Source: Enoplolaimus lenunculus
Taxonomy: Eukaryota > Nematoda > Enoplea > Enoplida > Thoracostomopsidae
NCBI GenBank assembly: GCA_030248215.1
Contig: JASANG010003031.1
Coordinates: 95,038 to 159,037, forward strand
DNA length: 64,000 bases
Reading direction: 5' to 3'
Below are positions 58,822-64,000 of this stretch, piece by piece. Position 1 is the first letter of the stretch, and each line of letters starts with the position of its first letter. The position numbers and the translations under genes were made by a program. Below the pieces are notes generated by a model. The model was given only the letters and a program-made list of their open reading frames with translations. It had not been told where the DNA came from and did no database searches.

Positions 58822-59073
58822 CTCATAGAGTATACTATGAGCAAGTAAATATAAATAATATACGAGCAATACAGAAACTTTGAGCAGTGCTGAACTATTG
58901 TAACAGGCGCAGTGCATGATCTCCACGAGATGTCAGAGTCCTCTTGGGCTCGATCGTCACGTTCTTATACCTCAGTGGTGTAAACGCCTTCCACCCGTGA
59001 GACTGGGGATCGAATCTTACCTTGAAATTGCATCTCATATGCAATTGAAAATATTCATCTGAGAAGGGGTTAA
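58822..59073 (+). mobile_element. tRNA-bearing MITE, nearly full copy
   Basis: The left end ataaccctttcactcatag and the right end attcatctgagaaggggtta are inverted and match the ends of the 24946-25215 copy. Inside are tacctcagtgg (A box), cgccttccacccgtgagact (tRNA-Gly-like anticodon arm) and ggatcgaatctta (B box). It confirms that the tRNA-like part and the inverted ends move as one unit. Confidence 0.6.
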
Positions 59074-59270
59074 TGCAAATTTTAGTATACTCAATCTGTC
59101 CATTGTTGTGCGCTGCAGAATTTTAAGTTGCAATTGCAAATGCAGAGATATTCGTATCCTTATTCTTATCAATGAATCGAAATCATTGAAGCTTATGTTT
59201 GCATAGCTCAGGGTTAGATGGTATATATAAGTTCGATTCCCACCTCAACAAATTTTCGGTAAACATCTGT

Positions 59271-59617
59271 CAGGGTAACAGGATATATATTCGTTTCCGG
59301 TAGATATCGGCGCTTGTTTCCGTTGTAGAAAGAACGGAAATTGTGTTATTTTTACGTTCAAAATTAGTTATAAATCACGTTTCTATCTCGCAATTTTTCA
59401 TTATGCTACAACTGTTTGAGATAAAAAATACGAAACTTATAAGAATCTTAAAAATTTGATGCATCCGTCATTTTTTCTTTAATATTTTTGAAAATCCGGT
59501 GAATGTATGCACGCCTCAATTGTGTTGGCAGAAAAAACGTTTTTTGAAACTTTATTCCATTTCCGTTATTTTTATCACTATATGTTTCCGATATGTTTAC
59601 TATCCGTTTACACCCTG
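59271..59617. mobile_element. hAT MITE, TTTCCG variant
   Basis: Starts cagggtaacaggatatatat and ends tatccgtttacaccctg. The flanks acatctgt and atatctgt agree at seven of eight positions, as expected of a hAT duplication. The right half (gcctcaattgtgttggcag) is shared with a piece in TSNAX intron 2 ending at 61242. Confidence 0.65.
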
Positions 59618-59702
59618 ATATCTGTTGTATTATATATGTATATTAACTTAGAATTTAAATATTAGCTTAGTGAATTAACAATTTAAAATACCATTTCAAG
59701 AA

Positions 59703-62700
59703 ATGGAGGCATCAGTTAGCGATGGCGATGTTGAATCCCAATCGCTGTTATCGACATTTAAAACATTTCAAAGTCAACTTGACACAAAGTACGACCGATC
59801 TGAACGCATAGTTAAGCTGAGCCGAGATATTACAATTGAAAGTAAGCGAATCATATTCCATTTGCATCGGGTTACAACAGTAGCGAAAGGCGATGATTCA
59901 AATGCGGATTCAAATTTAAATTCAAATCAGGCTGAGTATCAGTTGGTAGTTGAAGAAGCGAAAACGAGACTGGCAAAGTTGAGGTAATCGGTGAAATTTT
60001 TGAGTTATTGATATTATTAAGGTCCTGTATTCTCAAATGTGTGCTGCATTTTTCACCGGTTAGCATAAGTTTTCAATCAAGCGAACTGTAGCATCTACGA
60101 ATCTGGACCTCGGCTTACAAGTAAGACCAATTAAGTGGATAAAACAAGCCAAAGTTTCAAATTCGATATGAGCTGGTGCCATGGTGCAACCGGAATTCCG
60201 GTTCCGGCGTTTTTCATCTTTCCTATCCGGTAAATTTTTACCGTAATTAAAAATTCTGATATTAAATTTTGGTCGATGGAAATTGAGATATTTTAATAGA
60301 TTTGATTAGTATAGTAATATAAATCTTGACAATCGCCGAAAATAAACCATCGAAGGTTGATTTCTTTTTCTTGAGTAACGAAAATCTAAAATACAGTAGA
60401 TTAAGTGAATACTTGTCTCCAACTAGGGTTATTTAAACTATGAAATTGTAAAAAATTAGAATGAATTTTTCGTTGGCATGTATTTTTCATTTTCCGGTTC
60501 CGTTTCAGGTAATTTTTTCAAATTTTGGTTCCAGTAAATTGTATTTCCGGTTGCACCCTAGCTGTTGTGGAATTTATCTATTACGAACTGGTGATACGTG
60601 CTTTAGGCGTTTACATCTTTTGTAGCCAGAAATGAAAAAAGCTTACTGAATTACATAGCTTGTTTTTTCATGTTTAGCAACAAATTTTGCGTGAATATAA
60701 TATCTACGTTTGGTATTCTTTTCGATAATTGGAGGCAAAGAAATCTACGACCCTCGCAGCGTATAGGTATACCCAATATATTCTTTTCTAGACGGAATTT
60801 TTCCAGTTGCATGGTATTTTGAAGGATTATTGTTTTATTTGTGTAGGTATCGAATCAATTTTTCAGAACTGAAAAATTTCTGCGTATCGCTAAAGAGTTG
60901 AAGTCTGTTGATCATTACCAGTATCATCGGTCATATACATTCGGATTACAAGAGTATATAGAAGCCGCATCGTTATGTTATTACTTGGAAACAGGTGAAC
61001 TGGTGTCGTTGCCACAAATACAGGTACAATATGGTAGGTTTTAGGAGAAATTTTAATATTTCGAGTTGCTACAATGTTCTGATGTTTGAAAGGACAACGA
61101 AGCCCGTTGAAAATTTGTATGCCTCAATTGTGTGGGCAGTATATAGTAACACGTTTTTTAAAGTTTTATACGTCAATATGTGGTTTTTTATTACTTTGAT
61201 GCCTATCCGCTTCCGTTATTGTTTCTATCTGTTTATACCCTGCCAACTGGCAATAGGTTTCACTATTCATGCAAATGAGTAAAAATTTATTTACCCGCCG
61301 ATATGCCCGCGCAAAATTATCTACTTTGTCCGCATCTCACCTTTACTCACCGTTATTTTTTTCTTGTGGTCAAAAAAATAATTGATTGTACAAAAATTAA
61401 TGTTTGTGCGCAAATATATTATATTCAAAACTTTTCTGAATAAAAAGAACATTTAAATAGAGTGTGTAATAATTATTTTGTACAAAGGCGGCAAAAGAAG
61501 TTGAAAAATTCAATAGTTTCTTAAATTTATGCTAGTCGTTTGGGATCCAGCTTTGGATTTTCGCCGCGGGTATGCTCCCGTCAGAAAAATCTTATCCCGC
61601 CCGGCTTTGCGTGCGAGTACCCAATGGTCGCGTTCAACTTTGGGTGCGACGGACAGTTGGGAGTACAAGCTCTGGTGTTTTTAGGTGCCAGTCGCGTTCA
61701 ACTTTGAGTGCGACAGACAGTTGGAAGTACAGGCTCTGGGGTTTTTAGGTGCCAATGGTAAAATTTTAATTTGTCATTTTTTTTCAATTTAGCAACAGCT
61801 TACATTCTATGACGCGGACAGTGATGATAAATGCGAACAATTGCGAGTAACTGTACCATCGGTTGATTATTTACTTGGAATCGGCGATTTAACTGGCGAA
61901 ATGATGCGTCTTGCAGTAAATTCAATATCAGGCGGCCATTTTCAATTTCCGTTCAAAATTGCACTCGCATTAGCGCACATTTCAGACGGGTTTTCACTGA
62001 TCGGCTGCGACGCAATTCAGCATAAAGATTTTGGGTTTAAGGTAAACTTGAAATTGCGGGATGATTGGTTTGAGATCAGGCCGGTATATATCCCAGCATA
62101 GCGGGCGTAGAAATATTTCATTAGGGGCATGGGGGATTTCCCATAGAGGTGCAAGCAGGGCTGGAACTTTTGTTGTGGAGGCAAAATTTTGTAAGGACTA
62201 TGCCCACATTTTGCCGCACCGGCGGTTTATATGGACTGCTTAAATTAGAATAAATGGTTCATAAACTTAAACCATGTTGAGATACGTGAAGTCTGTGGTA
62301 ATTTTAATACTTGAGTATATATCACATGCTCGGGATCGGAACCGTAATTTTGCCGAAATTTCATACGAAGTCATAATTTTACTGGAAACGTCGTATTCTA
62401 ATGAATTTATTACAGCATTGCTCGTACACACCTGCATATGTTTAGATTGAAGTTAAACTACCAAAGAATCAAATTCGAAGCGTAAACTCAATTGTTATTT
62501 TATGTTTGAGAATGTAGAACCTCAAAAAAAATTTTGCCGTATACAAGGTTCGTTTTTCGAATTAATTTTCCGCTACTAAAGTTCTAGTTTACGTTTTATA
62601 TTTTTAGCTTCGCACATTGAAAACAAATTTAGCAAAAGTTGAAAATGTTTGCTATCAGCTGAGGTTGCGCGAAACTGAAGTGCCGAAGCATATGTTAGCT

Positions 62701-62760
62701 GATTCCCTTCGACGAGGATTTGGGTTTGGTGATATAGGCGGCGGTCGAGAAGCCGAATGA
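59703..62760 (+). CDS. TSNAX: Translin-associated factor X (Trax)
   Basis: Trax pairs with translin in C3PO, an Mg-dependent endoribonuclease that removes passenger strands in RNAi and trims tRNA. Four coding exons join in phase: 59703-59983, 60867-61023, 61793-62041, 62608-62760 (279 residues; human Trax has 290). Diagnostic segments are [20 protein letters not shown] and [10 protein letters not shown] near the N-terminus, [13 protein letters not shown] at about 118-129, [20 protein letters not shown] at about 166-185, and [20 protein letters not shown] with MLAD near the end. Catalytic acids of the family are present: E123 and E126 in LQEYIEA, and D178 and E182 in GDLTGE. The N-terminus is shorter than the human one and lacks its basic RKRK stretch. 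The ATG lies two bases after an AG in a purine-rich context and is the first in frame. No translin gene is in the window. Confidence 0.95.
60180..60560. mobile_element. hAT MITE, CCGGAA family, in TSNAX intron 1
   Basis: Starts catggtgcaaccggaattcc and ends tatttccggttgcacccta. The interior resembles the 25424-25760 copy in reverse (caatcgccgaaaataaacca). The flanks gctggtgc and gctgttgt agree at six of eight positions. Confidence 0.65.
61085..61242. mobile_element. Partial hAT MITE, TTTCCG variant, in TSNAX intron 2
   Basis: gaaaatttgtatgcctcaat, tgtgtgggcag, cacgttttttaaagtttta and the end gtttataccctg match the right half of 59271-59617. The left end is not clear. Confidence 0.5.
61627..61754. 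repeat. 64-bp tandem duplication in TSNAX intron 2
   Basis: Two direct units, 61627-61690 and 61691-61754, both starting gtcgcgttcaactttg and ending gtttttaggtgcca, differing at a few positions. The preceding 60 bp are GC-richer than the rest of the intron. Confidence 0.85.
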
Positions 62761-62766
62761 AAACGA

Positions 62767-62772
62767 ATAAAT
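62767..62772 (+). terminator. Poly(A) signal, TSNAX, proximal candidate
   Basis: AATAAA six bases after the TSNAX stop codon. It is very near the stop, so the distal site may be the one used. Confidence 0.4.
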
Positions 62773-62857
62773 ATTTGAATTTTAATTAAATTTTAATATT
62801 AAGTTGTTGGATAATTGTTGAGATAAAAAATGCGGTTGATGTAGATTTTGAGTCTGA

Positions 62858-62863
62858 AATAAA
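62858..62863 (+). terminator. Poly(A) signal, TSNAX, distal candidate
   Basis: AATAAA about 100 bp past the stop, followed within 40 bp by GT-rich sequence (gtgttaattgttcccgtttc, then tttttgtgttttt), the usual setting for cleavage and polyadenylation. Confidence 0.6.
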
Positions 62864-63515
62864 GTGTTAATTGTTCCCGTTTCAGTTGTAAACAGGATGT
62901 TTTTGTGTTTTTATAATATTTGGAAATTTTAGTTGTTTGGTTTTGTTAATCTTGAGACCAGGTTTCATCTTTTGTTTTAATGTGTCCAAAAATTATGACT
63001 TGTTTTACAATTTCTGTTTATGAAACAGTGTCTTGCTAAACAAGATTATGCCCGAACGTTTCGTGAATTTTGAACGCATTGTATTTGATATATATCTGTG
63101 TTTTGAAATAATGCATATCAGGTTGCAACCGTTGGTGAAAAAGCCTGAGCTGAACGTTGACAAATTTAGGGCCATTCCTTTTGCTGGTGGGACTGCCAAA
63201 GAGTTGGCTTAGAATTGGCGCTGTAATATATATTTTTTTCTTTATCTTAGGTACATGTGTACACTTTTTTTCAACGCTTAGGCTAATAGAAATATGTTTA
63301 ATCTACAGATACGGCTCTATGAAGGTAACATTGGCCAACTTGTTCTTTATAGCAATTGCGCAAATTGTAACCAAAGTTTACATAGAAAAAATATGCAAAA
63401 TTTTACTACCCAAAAAGCCTCAACCGTGGGCAAAAATTTAATTGGAGACAGAAATTCATGTTTGCCCGTAGTCAGAGGAAAACCTACAATTCTACCCTGA
63501 TGCTTATGTATGTAT

Positions 63516-63840
63516 CAGGGTGCAACCGGAGGTGAAAAATGCGAGCCGGAGCCGGAGCCGGAGGTAAACGAAATTTGTCAGAGCCGGAGGCGAGGCGAAA
63601 TTAGGTAGTAACGATGATGGTTACTAGTTAATTTTAGCCAATATCTGCAATATGTTGTTAATTTGTTTGGTTTTACGCTAATTTTCTGCGAATTTTCGGA
63701 AATTCTTTGCTGAAAATTGTGACAATTAAAACGAAACTCGTTCAAACAGATAAATTTTGCAAAAATGTTACTACCGAAATTGCCGGAACCTCCGGCAAAA
63801 ATTTTACCGGAACTGGAGGCAGACCTCCGGTTGTGCCCTG
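63516..63840. mobile_element. hAT MITE, CCGGAGG variant, perfect 8-bp duplication
   Basis: Starts cagggtgcaaccggaggtga and ends ggcagacctccggttgtgcc then ctg, flanked by gtatgtat on both sides (63508-63515 and 63841-63848). The subterminal iterations are gagccggagccggag rather than accggaaccggaa, so this is a distinct subfamily; the partial copy ending at 26144 belongs with it. Confidence 0.85.
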
Positions 63841-64000
63841 GTATGTATATATTAGTAAAGTTAATGCTGTTATATTTGCTGTGAGGTACAGTGGTGGATC
63901 CAGACTTATAAGCAGAGAGGATGCATGGGATATCTAATAGTTGGAAAGACCTCGCGAGCGAGAAGCCAAACGTCGGCTTAGTGCTAAACCTAATTACGGA

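Noticed and set aside
59195-59255. tRNA gene suggested by atagctcagggttagatgg and agttcgattcccacc
   Set aside because: The A-to-B distance is too short for an anticodon arm and no acceptor stem pairs; at best a tRNA-derived fragment.
1-64000. CRISPR array, bacterial operons or rRNA genes
   Set aside because: No regularly spaced direct repeats with unique spacers, no Shine-Dalgarno-led gene runs and no rRNA-like stretch; the genes have spliceosomal introns.

Overview
The window is AT-rich animal nuclear DNA. The evidence is three multi-exon genes with GT-AG introns, most of them roughly 250-1700 bp, set among very many short transposon copies: MITEs, tRNA-derived repeats, a LINE piece, an LTR element and a hAT transposase relic. 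The gene families (C2H2 zinc finger, Sam68/KHDRBS-type STAR protein, TSNAX) are animal-wide. A tunicate or other invertebrate would fit the intron size, AT content and hAT-rich repeats, but the sequence does not fix the species.

Layout. 1-27.8 kb holds no gene I can support. It contains a broken hAT transposase tail (0.85-1.06 kb), several MITE families and degenerate arrays related to TTAGGC. 27.8-39.0 kb is one large minus-strand gene of at least 14 phase-consistent coding exons, encoding a protein of about 1013 residues with five C2H2 fingers and a tail of repeated symmetric exons. 39.76-45.13 kb is a young LTR element on the minus strand with Gag-like and protease-like parts but no recognisable polymerase. 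A 5'-truncated LINE has inserted in it, flanked by a target duplication of about 56 bp. 45.1-46.9 kb is repeats, including a tRNA-derived SINE. 46.87-52.41 kb is a nine-exon plus-strand gene for a Sam68-like RNA-binding protein of 382 residues. 52.4-59.7 kb is again MITE-rich, with nested insertions and one unassigned minus-strand exon candidate. 59.70-62.76 kb is a complete four-exon TSNAX (Trax) gene of 279 codons with its catalytic acidic residues in place. 62.8-64 kb has poly(A) signals and a further hAT MITE.

The two plus-strand genes both act on RNA (splicing/RNA binding, and C3PO endonuclease), but nothing shows that they work together. All exon joins were made by hand from splice sites and reading phase. 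The zinc-finger gene's 5' end is not resolved.

The most unusual structure is a TTAA-flanked MITE with piggyBac-like ends that carries a tRNA-Gly(CCC)-like segment with Pol III A and B boxes (24946-25215, with related copies at 58.8 kb and elsewhere).
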